A stretch of 64,000 nucleotides of DNA from Gymnorhina tibicen (GCA_013399875.1 VXAZ01008191.1:187849-251848); one strand, 5' to 3'. Positions 47,923-58,617 are shown, counted from the stretch's first letter. Notes: generated by a model not told the origin, from the sequence alone. A program made the numbers and translations.

Positions 47923-50900
47923 AAACATGCTGTGATTATTATTACCATTGCTATTTTTAGAAGGTGTTCAGCACTTTCCCTCTTGAAGAAAGTTCCTAAA
48001 CAAGGATAAGGAAGAGCTGAGCACTTAGAGAAATTCTTTATTGTGACCATTTGGGATGCTCCAGTTTTGTCTTCACTGGCAATGACATCAAAGTGCGCTT
48101 TGCTTTTGCCCTCACGCTCTTGGTCCTCAGCCTCTGGTTCCTGGATCTTCACCACCTTTTGGCCTTTCCAAAGGAGGGGGTGTCCCTCTCCCTCCTTATC
48201 TAACCCAAACTGATGTGTAAAGCTCCTGAGATTGCCATAAGAGTCTGTGTGTCAGGGGAATGGACACATGGAAGGGTTGTGGGGAAGAGGAAGAGGATGC
48301 TGGAGCCACAGTGGATACAGGTGGTCCTTGTGGGGTGGGGAGGCAGAAGGGATTCATCAATATCTCCCTCCCACCCCTTCCCTTCCTGGGCAAGGAGAGG
48401 GCAAAGAGGAAAGTTCAGGATCAGTTCAAGGCTCAGGAAAAAGAGAAGAGCTGTGAACACCTGGAATCACCACTCCTTCCTGCTGCCAGGGCCAGCATCA
48501 CAAATGCTTTCAGAGGGGGGTTCCATCCTCTCCCCTGATGATCCAAGAGCTTTGGGGCTCTGGGAATATCTTGGCTTCCTCACCAATGCTGCAGTCACTC
48601 ATCGAAGCTCCCTCCACCATCACTGGCCATGACCATACCTGTGCTGGTGCTTGTCCCTCTCACTAAGACCCTTTTTTTGGGCACCCCTGTCCCTGGTGTG
48701 CAAAGCAGGTTGGTCAGGGAAGAGGGCTGGAGTTAGGATTTTCCACACTTGAGAAAGTTGGAACTGCTGCCTTCCCTCAATTTACTAACCTATAAAATGA
48801 GTTTGATGCTAAATTCCTATTTTAGGAGAATTCTCTTTGCACATTGTCCAAAAATTGAGGAGTTTGAGCAAAGACACTCCTTGAACACAGACAGTTCCTA
48901 CACGTAATAAATCCAGCCCATGAGAGGAGGAACAGGAGTTTCCTCCTCGCCCTTAGGAGAGGCTGGGATTGCTGGGTTTGACCTGTGACACGTGAGCATG
49001 AACATTCCTGAGCAGCCACTGCCAGCAGAAACCACAGCAATGAAAAGTCATTAAAAATATATAAAAATCGACAACAACAACAAAAGCGCGGTGGAAAGCA
49101 CAGCAGCCATGTGAGAGGCAGGCATGGGAAAATCCCTTTCAAGCTGTGGGTAAAGCTGAGTTATCCCATGTCCCCCTTCAGCAGAAGGATTGTGGCTGGC
49201 TGGAAATTTGAAATGTTCAAAGAGATTTTTAACCAGGCACACTGGAAAGTGTTATAGATATAAACACAGTGGTATCTGTTGCTGGAGGGGAAGTAAACTG
49301 ATTACTTACAAGCTGTCCTGCTTTGCAGTTATCCTCCTCAGACAGATCCCCTGGGAATCCCAGACATTCCCTTTTTTTTGTTTTCCTTGCCATCCTCATC
49401 TACACCTACGATATCTGGGGCTACCACTGGCAGGAGACTCCTCCAGCGAACGGAACTCAGTTTCTCTGCATTGCAGTTACGCTTCCAGCAGATTTTTGGG
49501 GCAAATCTATTATTCCTGTGGCACCACCAGCCTAGCTTTGCAATGTGGGAGGTGGGAGGACAGAGTTAACAAACCTAAACCAGCACTGAGCAGCTACCAG
49601 CCCAAACAGCCTTTTTCCGTCCCTGCTCCGTGCTTCAAAAGAAGGTGGAAAAATTGGGCAGATAGAAAATGTTTTTCTCTCTCTTTCATGTCTCCCTCAT
49701 GTACTTTGTAGTCTGAGACCAGCTTAGGCTCCTGAAGTGTGCAGCTTAATCCTTCTCCCAAAATCTCTTTGCATATTCCCAGGAGTGCTACATTTAACCA
49801 TGGATATTCCCGTTCCTTTTTTGTTTTGCTCTGGACCAGTTTTGCCTCTGACAGCAAGAGGCGTTTTCTGTGCACTAAACAAGTTCTAAATTCAAAGTGT
49901 GTGTAAAGGTTTGTTTATCTCTCTTGAGTTTGCTGTTTTCCTTTGACAGGGGGAAGCAGAGAATTACAGCTGGATCCAGCTCAAGCCTTTCCATCTCCGA
50001 AACCCAGACAGAAAACAGATCATGGACACAGGCAGCAGAGCAGAGAAAAGAAAGATACTTCTCTCTTGTGCTTTGGGATGGCGAAGTCAGTGTTTGTCAC
50101 AAAACTCACCCAGCACCTCCCCAAGGAGTGCCAGGGGTGGGTTGGCCTTGTTAGCACCACCACGATGGCGTGGGGATGGTGTGTCCCAGACGTTGATGGG
50201 CCTTGTAACCCCTGTTTTTGCTGTTCTTGCCTGCTTCTTTTCCTCTGGGAATGACACTGGAAGGTCCTGATGATGCCCCTATCTGCCCTGAGTAACTTCA
50301 GACACCATATTGTGATGGGACAGAGGTTGCCAGTTTGGGCTGAGCTGAGGCCTTTTGGTTATTTCTGCACAGTTTCAAGAAAAACAGGGCAGGGATCTCT
50401 GTTTCAGGGCTTTCTGTGCCATAAACAAATTGTGCTGACCTAGGACTGGGCAGTGTGGTTCCTGCAAGGTCCCTACATGGGGAGCAGAGGGGACAACCAC
50501 TAATGCAAAGATGTCTTCAAATCTGTTACATTACCAATATAGACCATTGTCCCCACAGATCCCAAGTTTGGATTATGTTGGCAGGATGGAAGGAAGGGTC
50601 TACGTGTCTCCAAACTCAGATTTCTGAGAGTTCTGATGTTTTGAGAGCATCCTTTGCTCTGCAAATGGCTTTCTTTGCCCTCAGAATTATCCTGTGGCAC
50701 TGAATTTCACAGATCCATTTCAGGATAAGGTTATTATGCCTTCATCACTTCACAGATAAAGAGAGCAGGTGAGTTATGGCACTCAGTTACCTCAACCAGT
50801 TGCAGACCCCAAATCCTCACATCCTGTTCGCTGTCACAGCTCCCCCTCAGTTCTCCCTGGAGGGCACACAGTGAGGAACGGGGACATCAGGCCTCTCTTC

Positions 50901-51030
50901 TCTATGATTTTGAGGTGTGGGCCATGTTTACCCTCTGGTTAAATGGGAGTCTAGGGATTCACAAATCTCTCTACTTAGGACTGGAAAAATGGTCTGCAGT
51001 GACATTTGTCAGCATCTTTGGACAAGGCTC
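47923..51030. other. Unique non-coding sequence
   Basis: At 48,015-48,165 the minus strand has a long open stretch containing AATAAAG, which could be a decayed processed pseudogene; I could not identify a parent. A short CAA repeat lies at 49,071-49,085. No exon is recognised. Confidence 0.45.
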
Positions 51031-51034
51031 TGTG

Positions 51035-51132
51035 GCCCAGGGTGGGATTCTTGGGGCTGTCCTGTGCAGGGCCAGGAGCTGGACTTGATGATCCTTGCGG
51101 GTCCTTTCCAACTCAGGATATTCTGCAGTTCT
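51035..51132 (+). mobile_element. Older CR1 3'-end fragment
   Basis: GGGCCAGGAGCTGGACTTGA, TGATCCTTGCGGGTCCTTTC and CAACTCAGGATATTCTGCAG match the terminus of an older CR1 subfamily. Last recognisable CR1 before the promoter-like block. Confidence 0.8.
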
Positions 51133-51402
51133 CTGCTTCGTGGATCCCGATTCCCCATTCCCACAAAGATGAGTTTTCCATCAGGCCCCACTGCAGCAGC
51201 TGGAAATGGGTTTCGTTTGGTCAGCGGCACTTTCTGGTGCTTTGTCCTTCTGCTGGGCTTCTTTGCCGTACAACACAGGAGAGGGGCCAGCTGCACCTTG
51301 CTCTGCCTGACCTCCCCAAACACAGGACAGGGAAGGAGAGTGCCCTTCTCTTCCCCTGCCACCCCAAAAGCAAGGCAGAGCTGCCCCAGGGGCCTCACAG
51401 GG

Positions 51403-51461
51403 GCAGGGTTAGTGTTAGGGTTAGGATTAGTGTTAGGGTTAGGATTAGGGTGAGGGTTGGG
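51403..51461 (+). repeat. Interstitial telomere-like array with an 18-bp higher-order unit
   Basis: From 51,409 the sequence reads in hexamers: TTAGTG, TTAGGG, TTAGGA, then the same three again, then TTAGGG, TGAGGG and TTGGGC. The three-hexamer set repeats exactly as an 18-bp unit. This is a short degenerate vertebrate telomere repeat (TTAGGG)n inside the chromosome arm. It lies 2 kb upstream of the TATA box at 53,412. Confidence 0.9.
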
Positions 51462-52059
51462 CTCCTTTTGCCAAGCACCCCCTGGTTCCCTCCAAAGCTT
51501 TCTGCTCTCCTGCTGCCACCTGTGAGGGTAGGAGAGGGAGAAGCTGCGGAAACAGAGGAGAAATCCCTGGGCAACTCGGAGGAGCAGGGAAGCCTTCTTG
51601 AAGGAAAACACACTCCCGAAAGGCTGGAGAGGGAAAGGGAGAGATTTCCATTCGGAGCATGCACTCTGCTAATCCAGCATAGCCGCCTGTCGGCTAAAAA
51701 CCTGCATTTCAGGCCCCAGCTGCCCCTTTGCTCCAGTCCCTGCTTAACTGGAGATGTCACAGATGCCTTTGGCCAGCGATGCTGCAGTGCTGGCTGGGGA
51801 TGAGAGGCTGCTCTGCTGCGTTCCTCCACAGCCAGGGCTTGCAGCTCAGCTCGTCTAAATGAAGAATTTTCTTTCTTTTCTCCTTCCCCCAAGAGTTTTT
51901 TAGGGATGCAAGAGGTTTGAAGGTGTGGAAATAGGGGCTAAAGGGCTGGATGAGGTGAAGGGAAGGGAGGAAAGGGGAAGAAGGCCAAGGGGACGGGGTG
52001 GAGATGCCGTGGAGGGTCCCTGAGGGGAGAAAAGGGGTGCTCCTCACCATCCCTGAGGC

Positions 52060-53150
52060 AGAGGGACAGAGGGTGGTGGCAGATGGGATCTTTACGTCTG
52101 CCCCCCGGGCAGGTCTGTGCCCCTTCCCTGATGGGGGAGCAGCAGCCCCGGGCAGGGAGGGAGATGATTTTGTCCGGGAAAGAGGGGTGGTTTCCCTCTT
52201 TTGGAGTAGCAAGGGTTAAGAACAAGGGGCAGGTCCCGAAGTCTGACAGGACTGAAGTCCCCCAGCTCTCCACACACCTCCAGCCTCATCCTCCTCCCTT
52301 CCATCCCCTTCCCACCCCTCCTTCTCTGCTCGGCAGGCTTCTCGTTACCGGAGGACCTTCCTCAGGCTGCAAACCTGGAGGCAGCACATTTACCCCAAAG
52401 CTGCCGGGATGTAGCACGTACCGTTCACCCCAGCCCGTCTCCTCCTCCTCCTCCATCTGCTCAAACTTTGCCTCCCCCCTCCCCAGCCTCCTGTTACCCC
52501 GGGGGTGCTGCCTGGATGTGAGACCCCACCTCCTTCCCCGTATTTTGGGTTAATGGAGCAAGGAGTTGAGAAGGATGCTAGGAAAGAGGTAAAATTTAAA
52601 TAATTAGGAAAGGGTTAATGGCTGTCGCCGTCTTCTGCCTGGGCAAACCGTGTGCCCTGGTGCAACGGCACGGCCAAGCCGGGGTGCTGGGGGAGGTCCC
52701 CCCCATCCCCGCCCTCCCTCCCCGCAGCTGAGGGGCTGGGGAGCCACTGCCCCGCTGTCCCCGCCGCCCTGTCCAGTGTCCCGTCCCCCTTCCCAGGCTG
52801 TCAGCTCCGGGGGAGGCTCCGGGGGGGGCCATGCGAGAGCCCCAGCACCCCCCACTCCCTCCCGGTACCCAGGCAGCGGCACCAGAGTCTCTGCGCATCC
52901 CTCTGCGGGCGAGCGGCACCTCTCCGTGCTGAGCCTCCGCAGGTTTTTTGGGGACCGGGGGGGGTTGGGGGGGGGGAGCAGAANTGGGGGACCGGGGGGG
53001 ATTGGGGGGGGGAAGCAGAAGCCTCGCCATCCTCACCACCACCATCCCGGCTCCCTCTTCACCTCCTGGCTCCCCGCTTAGGGCTACGCTGTCCCGGGGA
53101 GGCTGCGCTGCTGAGCCGCCAGCGCGCTCCGGCTGTCGCTGGCTTCTCTG
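52060..53150. promoter_or_regulatory. GC-rich, CpG-bearing promoter-proximal block
   Basis: High GC with many CpGs, especially 52,620-52,960 and 53,085-53,140, directly upstream of a TATA box and predicted first exon. No repeat elements fall inside. I could not compute observed/expected CpG; the CpG-island call is by eye. Confidence 0.6.
52949..53017 (+). repeat. Duplicated G-tract unit with one undetermined base
   Basis: A unit built of GGGGACC, G8, TT/ATT and G9 followed by AGCAGAA occurs twice, separated at position 52,984 by N. Each copy holds several runs of four or more G, so the plus strand can form G-quadruplexes. The N and exact run lengths suggest sequencing trouble here. Confidence 0.85.
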
Positions 53151-53152
53151 TT

Positions 53153-53204
53153 CCATCCATCCATCCATCCATCCATCCATCCATCCATCCATCCATCCAT
53201 CCTC
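53153..53204 (+). repeat. (CCAT)n microsatellite, about 12-13 copies
   Basis: Uninterrupted CCAT units in the proximal promoter about 210 bp upstream of the TATA box. In the other strand it translates as WMDG repeats, which is the origin of several spurious open frames. Confidence 0.95.
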
Positions 53205-53295
53205 TCCTCCTGGAGGCCAGCGGAGCATGCCCGATGCGATACCGTGTCAGTTCGGGTCCTTGCCTATAGCTGCCCGTTTTACAAAGCTCCGATCC

Positions 53296-53351
53296 GTGCG
53301 TGTGCGTGTGTATGTGTGTGTGCATTTCATCCCTCCCTCCTATCCCTCCCT

Positions 53352-53387
<36 letters not shown>
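53296..53387 (+). repeat. Stacked GT, CCCT and CT microsatellites
   Basis: A TGTG/CGTG tract at 53,296-53,322 is followed by CCCT units at 53,330-53,359 and then about 14 CT units to 53,386. The pyrimidine tract ends 25 bp before the TATA box. CT/GAGA tracts in this position occur in many vertebrate promoters. Confidence 0.93.
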
Positions 53388-53391
<4 letters not shown>

Positions 53392-53411
53392 AATGTGTGA
53401 TCTGGAAAGCT

Positions 53412-53419
53412 TATAAAAG
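53412..53419 (+). promoter_or_regulatory. TATA box of a plus-strand promoter
   Basis: TATAAAAG, a strong consensus match, stands at the downstream edge of the GC-rich block and directly after a CT tract. Transcription would start near 53,440-53,450. The following 640 bp look like a 5' UTR and end in a good splice donor, which supports the call. Confidence 0.6.
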
Positions 53420-53869
53420 CCTGATGTAATCCTTAATGCAGCCCCTGGCTACAAAGACTGGATCTAGTTTCAGAGAGAGAGATTCAGAAGCAGAATTAAA
53501 AAAAAAAAAAGAAAGAAAAAAAAAAGTGTGGGGGGAGAAGAGAGAGAAAGAAGGAAAAGCAGACGAGTGGATTTTAAACAAACATATCTTTCCGAAGAAG
53601 ACCATTCTCGCTTCTCTCTGCTGGGAAAGCTACTCTGAACCCTGCTATTTTTTTTTCCAAAGGAGAAGACTTGATTGTCTGCTTGGATCTAATGATTTAC
53701 TGGCTTTTAACTGCGTTTTTCCCCTCTCCTAAGGATTCCTCAAAAAACGGCTTAATTATTTTCAGCTTTTCTCTTCCACCTGCCTGTCTGCAGAGACACC
53801 AAAGGTTCTCCCTTCCTCTCCCTCCCCACCCCCATTTCTTTTAGGATTTTTTCCCCCCTTTTCCATTTG

Positions 53870-53913
53870 ATATATACACATATATATATAAATGTGTATG
53901 TATATATATATGT
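53870..53913 (+). repeat. TA-rich microsatellite
   Basis: TATATACACATATATATATA and TGTATGTATATATATATG units form about 44 bp of alternating TA/TG within the candidate 5' UTR. Confidence 0.92.
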
Positions 53914-53984
53914 AGAGGCAAGAGTGGAGGAAGCGGAGGGGGAGAGAGAGCTCTGCCATCCTTTTGGACTTCACGCGCTGCCCA

Positions 53985-54059
53985 ATGTTGGGCTGGTTAC
54001 CCCTGGATATGTTGCTGGTTTCCATTTGGAATTTGACAAAAGGAAGAAGGAGGATATAA
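53985..54059 (+). other. 24-codon upstream-type ORF near the splice donor
   Basis: ATG at 53,985 opens a short frame ending TAA at 54,057-54,059, 20 bp before the donor. The peptide starts with a hydrophobic run (LPLDMLLVSIW) and ends basic (KGRRRI), resembling a truncated signal anchor. The ATG context is weak (C at -3, T at +4). It may be a regulatory uORF or mean nothing. Confidence 0.3.
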
Positions 54060-54079
54060 AACCTGGGGAGCTCGGCAAG

Positions 54080-54800
54080 GTAAGGGGCTCCCGGCCACCC
54101 TTCCTTCTTCCACGGAGGGGAGGGAGAGGGGGAACGCGACTTCTCCGACTGCTCTTTGCCTGGAGTGCAGCGGGGTCTTCTCCATCCCCAGGGGAGACCG
54201 GGGATGGGGGCAGCGGTGGGCACCCACTCCTCTGCTTTTGCCCCTGGAAACAGCACCCGGAGGATGTTTTCGTCCCTTCCACTCCGCAGTTTGGACCGAT
54301 AGAGCGTAATCATTCCCTGACACGGGAAGTTTTAACTTTTGTGCATGCAGGTCCTGTGGGCAAACATCAGGCACTGGTGGAAAATATTGAATGTCTGCAG
54401 GATGCGGAAGGGGAAATGCAGACGTGTCCTGGGGAAAGGAGCTGGGGACTGGGTTGTTTGGTGGGGGAGAAGGCAGCCAGGCGAGGGAAGAGGAGCGGGG
54501 GATCGCGACAGGAGAGCTGCAGAGCCAGCCGGGGCTGAACTGCAAAGTGCTGTGAAGCCGCGGTGCCTTCGCGGGCAGCCCTGGGGTCCGGGACTCCTCA
54601 GCCCGCAATGTTGGCAAACAAAGTCTCGGAAGGACGGGCAGCTGCCTGCCCCGGGCACGAATCTGCCCTCGCCGCAGCTCCCTGCCTTCCACCTTTTCCT
54701 TGGAGAGGTCTCGGGGTGGGGGGGGTCCTTGCTGGCTTCGCTGCTTGTGTGGCACCTACCCAGGGCTGGAGGCTACAGCTGGGGAGGAGAAGAGCTCCTC
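54080..54800. promoter_or_regulatory. GC-rich start of the predicted first intron
   Basis: Continues high GC and CpG content downstream of the donor, as is usual for the 5' end of vertebrate genes with CpG islands. An acceptor-like TTTTGTGCATGCAG lies at 54,336-54,349, but the following segment has no convincing coding frame. Confidence 0.4.
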
Positions 54801-57040
54801 GTGTGCCCCCCCAAATGCCATTTCTCAGCACTTCGCTTCACCCTGGGGGAGAAAATTAACCTTTAGCCTCTGTAGAGCTCCGAGTATGGCACAGACACAC
54901 AAACACGCTGCTCCCGGAGCTGTGCTCCTGGGGGATGCTGGCACCCAGGCATGGTTTAGCCTTTCTTTGGGAGAGGGGGGGACGGGCAGAGAGAGAAGGA
55001 GTCTCCATCAGGGATGCGTAATTACAAAGCATCTTGTTCTGAATCACCCTGTGTGGGAATGAATCGCAAAATTTGTCTCTCCCTCTTCCCCCACCGCCCC
55101 CTTGCCTTTCACGGCCTGACATTCGCTGATGGAGGGTGGCTGTTGATGCATCTTCAGACTTTCACAGAGAGGTGTTTCAGCCATGGCTCTGCCAAGGCTG
55201 GGAGGAAAAGGGGAAATGAGGGATCGAGGGGGATCAGGTAGGGGTTTCCAAGGGACTTTTCAGTCCTGGCTGAGAGCGGGCGCCGGTTCCCGAATGGAAG
55301 GGAACAGAACGGGTTGCAGAAGAACTCTGCCAGGTACCTTGGGCTGTGACTCACACTCATGTCCCTGATCCTGCCCTGGCCAAGCAAACAACCCCTGTGA
55401 ATCAGCTGCACAGAGAGGAGCTGGGAGGGAGGGGAGCATCAAGGCAAGGTCAAAGGGATGGAGGGCAAAAAGACACCCCCCTTCCATCCCCGACCAGTCC
55501 ATCCCTCCGGAGCTGGGGCTTTCCGAGGCTCAGGCTCAACCCAGCTCCAGCACTGGGTCTGCCGAGAGCCAGGGCCAGCTGACAGCTGATGGCTGAGGGA
55601 GGAGGAAGAGGAGGAGGGGAGGAAGGGGGCTGAGGAAGAGCGGAGCTACTTTGACAGATGCCCAAACCTGCGTGCGCGGCAGAGCGAAAATCGCAGCGCC
55701 TCGAAAGCTTCCCCGGGAGGGAGCCAGGGGCACTGGGGGTGCGGGGTGCACCTCCCCAGCCCCGTTACCTGTTGATTACCTGTGGGTTTTCTCTCACCTG
55801 GCCAGGCAGAGCCTGAGGAAAGCCAGCAGGGCTGAGCCCCCGACACTCCGAGGAGTTGCCTGGTGACCTCCGCCGCCTAGCAGGGAGGGCTCTGTATTAA
55901 TGATGATGACTCTGCTTTGGCTGGTGCTGAAATATCTGTATTATCTATTATCAGCTGGGAGACGAGGCTGGAGGCTTCGAAGGGCTGGGATCTCATCCAA
56001 AGTCCGGGCTGTTAAAGGAAACAAACAACTCCCCATGCATATTAAGTGGGTCCCTAATTAATTAATGACTCATTAACCTGGGTCCCACAGTCCTTCCTGT
56101 GCCCAGGACCTCGCTGAGGAAGAGGAAGGAGGTGGCAGGGCAGAGCCGGGGAGGTTTTTACCCTTGGAGGGTGCTGAGGAATTGCACCAGCTCAGCCAAG
56201 CCGCACTGCCAGGGGACAGGGTGGCCCCGGGGCTGAGCCTGGCAGGGGACGAGGGACAGGGAGAGGGCTGAGCAGGCAGGACATCCTGCCTGATGGCTCT
56301 CGGAGGGGCACAGGGGTGCTGGGGTAGGGGGACTCAGGGGAGCTCCATACGCTGCTCTGGGTGTTATAGTGGGGTCGGGGTGCAGCATCGCTCCTGTTGT
56401 GGAGGACGAAAGGGAAGGACAGGAAGGAACTGGACAGGGACAAGGCACAGGCAGGGCAGGAGGAGGGCTCCTGGCCCTTTTTAGAGCACTTGGGATGGTG
56501 TTGCAGAGCCCTGGGAGAGGGGCTTGGAGCCCCCGTAATTGACCAGTGAAGGTGGACAGGGTCAGGGAAGGATCGGCTGCAAAGCGGAGGGGTTTTCCGT
56601 CAATGATTGTACCCCCTTCTCCTCACATGAGGGAAAACGAGGCAGGAACGGTGTGCCAGACCCCATACCCGGGATGGGAACCGCGTGTGTGTGCGTGGGA
56701 GTAGGGGGGAGATCCTGAACCCCCATCACACCCCAAGGAGCAGCCAAAGGCAACCACCACGGCTGGGGGAGCACCCCCCATCTCTTTCTCTACCACCCCA
56801 GGGGGAGCTGCGTCGCCCTGTGTCCCGCAGGCACCCAGAGCTGCTCTGGAACACCCCCACAGCCCTTCCCTCCCTCACATCACCCCACAAGCCCCTTTTA
56901 CAACCACCCCAAACTTAGCGAACCCACACACACACATCCCCGCTCCATCCTTCTCACAGCATCGGGACCATCCCCGCTGCAACCCCACGGCGGGAGAGGT
57001 TGGCAAAAGGTGTCGGGCATCTCAGCCTAAAGTCAGGGTC
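54801..57040. other. Repeat-free GC-rich intronic or regulatory sequence
   Basis: No CR1 or other TE is recognised. It includes an enhancer-like stretch at 55.89-56.08 kb. Overlapping frames on both strands reflect low stop-codon density in GC-rich DNA. Confidence 0.5.
55890..56085. promoter_or_regulatory. Candidate conserved enhancer
   Basis: An abrupt AT-richer island in GC-rich surroundings with ATTAATGATGATGACTC, TATTATCTATTATCAGCTG, ATGCATATTAA and CTAATTAATTAATGACTCAT words: homeodomain, GATA and AP-1-like sites densely placed. No ORF. Inferred from composition only. Confidence 0.35.
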
Positions 57041-57044
57041 CCCC

Positions 57045-57325
57045 CCCAGCCTCCCCCATACCCAACCCGGTAGCGGGGGGGCTGCCGGGGGCGGCCGGGG
57101 CTTGCGGCGAGCGGCGGGGAGGTGGCGCTCGCAGCCCGGCTATCGCCGCTCGCCACCCCCGGAGCGCTCGGATGCTCGGCACAGCCCGCGGAGCGCTGCT
57201 CCCCGCTATCCCCCCCACCCGAAAAAACCCCACCCGCACAGCTGGGGCTCGCAAGAAGCGCTGGCTCCCACTCCGCACCCGAAAAGCGAAACCCACGGGG
57301 TTTTTTATTTCCCACTCTCCAGCAT
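57045..57325. promoter_or_regulatory. Second CpG-dense patch
   Basis: The densest CpG run in the window (many GCGG, CCGG and CGCTCG words) with no TATA box and no convincing coding frame. Could be a CpG-island promoter of an alternative transcript or of a minus-strand RNA, or the edge of an exon hidden in the adjacent gap. Confidence 0.45.
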
Positions 57326-57493
57326 CGTCTTCCTGTTGGCTTTTTGCTCCCCCCACCCCATGTTTTTTTGACCGTGCTCCCCCGCATGTTTCATCCCCCC
57401 TCCTCCCCTCCTCTCCCCAATTTCAGTATCTCTGTGAAAGCAGAGGTTTCCACGGGCTCTCCACGGGAGCGGAAGGGCTGCTGTGTGCAGCTC

Positions 57494-57539
57494 NNNNNNN
57501 NNNNNNNNNNNNNNNNNNNNNNNNNNNNNNNNNNNNNNN
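57494..57539. other. Assembly gap (46 N)
   Basis: A run of 46 undetermined bases within GC-rich sequence; a G-run of about 10 follows 17 bp later. Whether the gap length is real or arbitrary is unknown. Confidence 0.98.
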
Positions 57540-58615
57540 CATGCCCAGGATGCAGGGGGGGGGGGCACGGAGGGAGCTCCCAGCTCCAAGGGCTTGCTGG
57601 AGGTCTTCACACCATCCCTTGCTCCCTACAAGTGGGAGAAAGGGATGCCCGAGCACTTTGCCGCCGGGAATCCACCCATAGCATGGTCCAGCAGGGATGG
57701 TGCCCCATCCTCGAGTGGGAGATGGCAGAGGGGCTTCCCACAGTGCCTGTGTGGCTGCAGGTGGCTTTCTTTCCCAGTTTTTTGGGGGGAGGGAGAAGGG
57801 GAAGCAGTGCGCTCACAGATCCAGCTTCACCTCCTCCCGCAGCTCAAGTGTAGCAGGCAGGAAATCCTCTGTCATCGATACCTGTTGCAGGGTATCAGGC
57901 TCATTAATTAGCTCCAGGAAAACCTGTGCTGGTAAACAAATGACTCAAAGCTTTGCTCCGGGCCTGATCCCGGGCTTGTGGAATGCTGGTTGCCACCTTT
58001 CTAGGAGAGGTGCACGGAGAGAGGAGTATTTTCCTCAAGATGGATGACAGGCTGTCTCTGGAACCAGCTCGCCTCCTCCCCTTGGAGAAAATTCACATCC
58101 CCAGGCGAGCCTTCAAAGGGAAGGGAGCTGGCACCTGGCCTGGAGGTTTGCAGGAGAGCCTTGCTCGGTGTCGCAGCAAGGATTGGAATGGCTCAAATGT
58201 GGCTGCAGACAAAGCCCGGGGGTCCCCATCACATCCCGGTGTTCACCATTCACAGGATGCTCCCGAGTTCTTCTCATGGCTCCTTCCCCAAATTCCCTGG
58301 GCTCTCTGCTTGCCTGGAGTTTGCTGGGATAAAAGAGGGCAGGAGGGTGATGCTCGTGTTTGGGGGAAACCTAACAGTTAAATGCTGATGGGGGTTGACA
58401 TCCATCCGTAAATTTGGGTGGGATGGGGATTTGGGGCTCTGAAGAACAGGAAGAAAGGGACTGGTGCACAGTTGCCTCTGCCAAGGCGGGGATAGGGGTC
58501 TCCTTCTTGGCATCTCAGTTGCTTTGAACCATGTCTCTGCCAGGGAAAACAGTATTTGAGTGTCCAACCTGTGCTGGAGATGCAAGGGTTCCTTTTGACT
58601 TGAAATGCACTGCTT
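57540..58615. other. Unique non-coding sequence
   Basis: GC falls gradually. Nothing is recognised. Confidence 0.5.
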
Positions 58616-58617
58616 TC

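Larger units (their letters stand above)
53442..54079 (+). other. Candidate first exon (mainly 5' UTR) of an unidentified gene
   Basis: The segment runs from the TATA-predicted start to the donor AAG|GTAAGG (GT at 54,080-54,081). It is purine-rich at first, then pyrimidine-rich, with a TA-repeat at 53,870-53,913, and carries no long ORF from an ATG. The only late ATG frame is the 24-codon ORF at 53,985-54,059. A frame without ATG (ending GFHLEFDKRKKEDIKPGE) stays open through the donor but lacks a start. The coding part probably begins in a downstream exon outside the window. The exon start is inferred, not seen. Confidence 0.4.

Noticed and set aside
47835..48155. Minus-strand open frame with natural-looking residues and an internal AATAAA
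   Set aside because: Looked like a processed pseudogene, but no parent protein is recognised, the frame runs into a CR1 end, and no poly(A) tail follows.
51006..51803. 265-codon plus-strand open frame
   Set aside because: It starts in a CR1 end and passes through the telomere-like array, whose repeats give the VRVRI pattern; overlapping frames on the other strand are equally long. GC-rich chance ORF.
52596..53400. Several 150-210-codon open frames on both strands
   Set aside because: They translate the CCAT repeat (WMDG or SIHP repeats) and G-tracts, and cross an N. Low stop density in GC-rich DNA explains them.
53867..54538. 223-codon plus-strand frame through the candidate splice donor
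   Set aside because: It has no ATG at its start (opens in the TA microsatellite) and continues beyond AAG|GTAAGG into intron-like sequence. Only the part before the donor could matter, and it lacks a start codon.
57122..57911. Open frames of 140-240 codons across the N gap
   Set aside because: The gap of 46 undetermined bases is read as X residues; the frames are not evidence for an exon.
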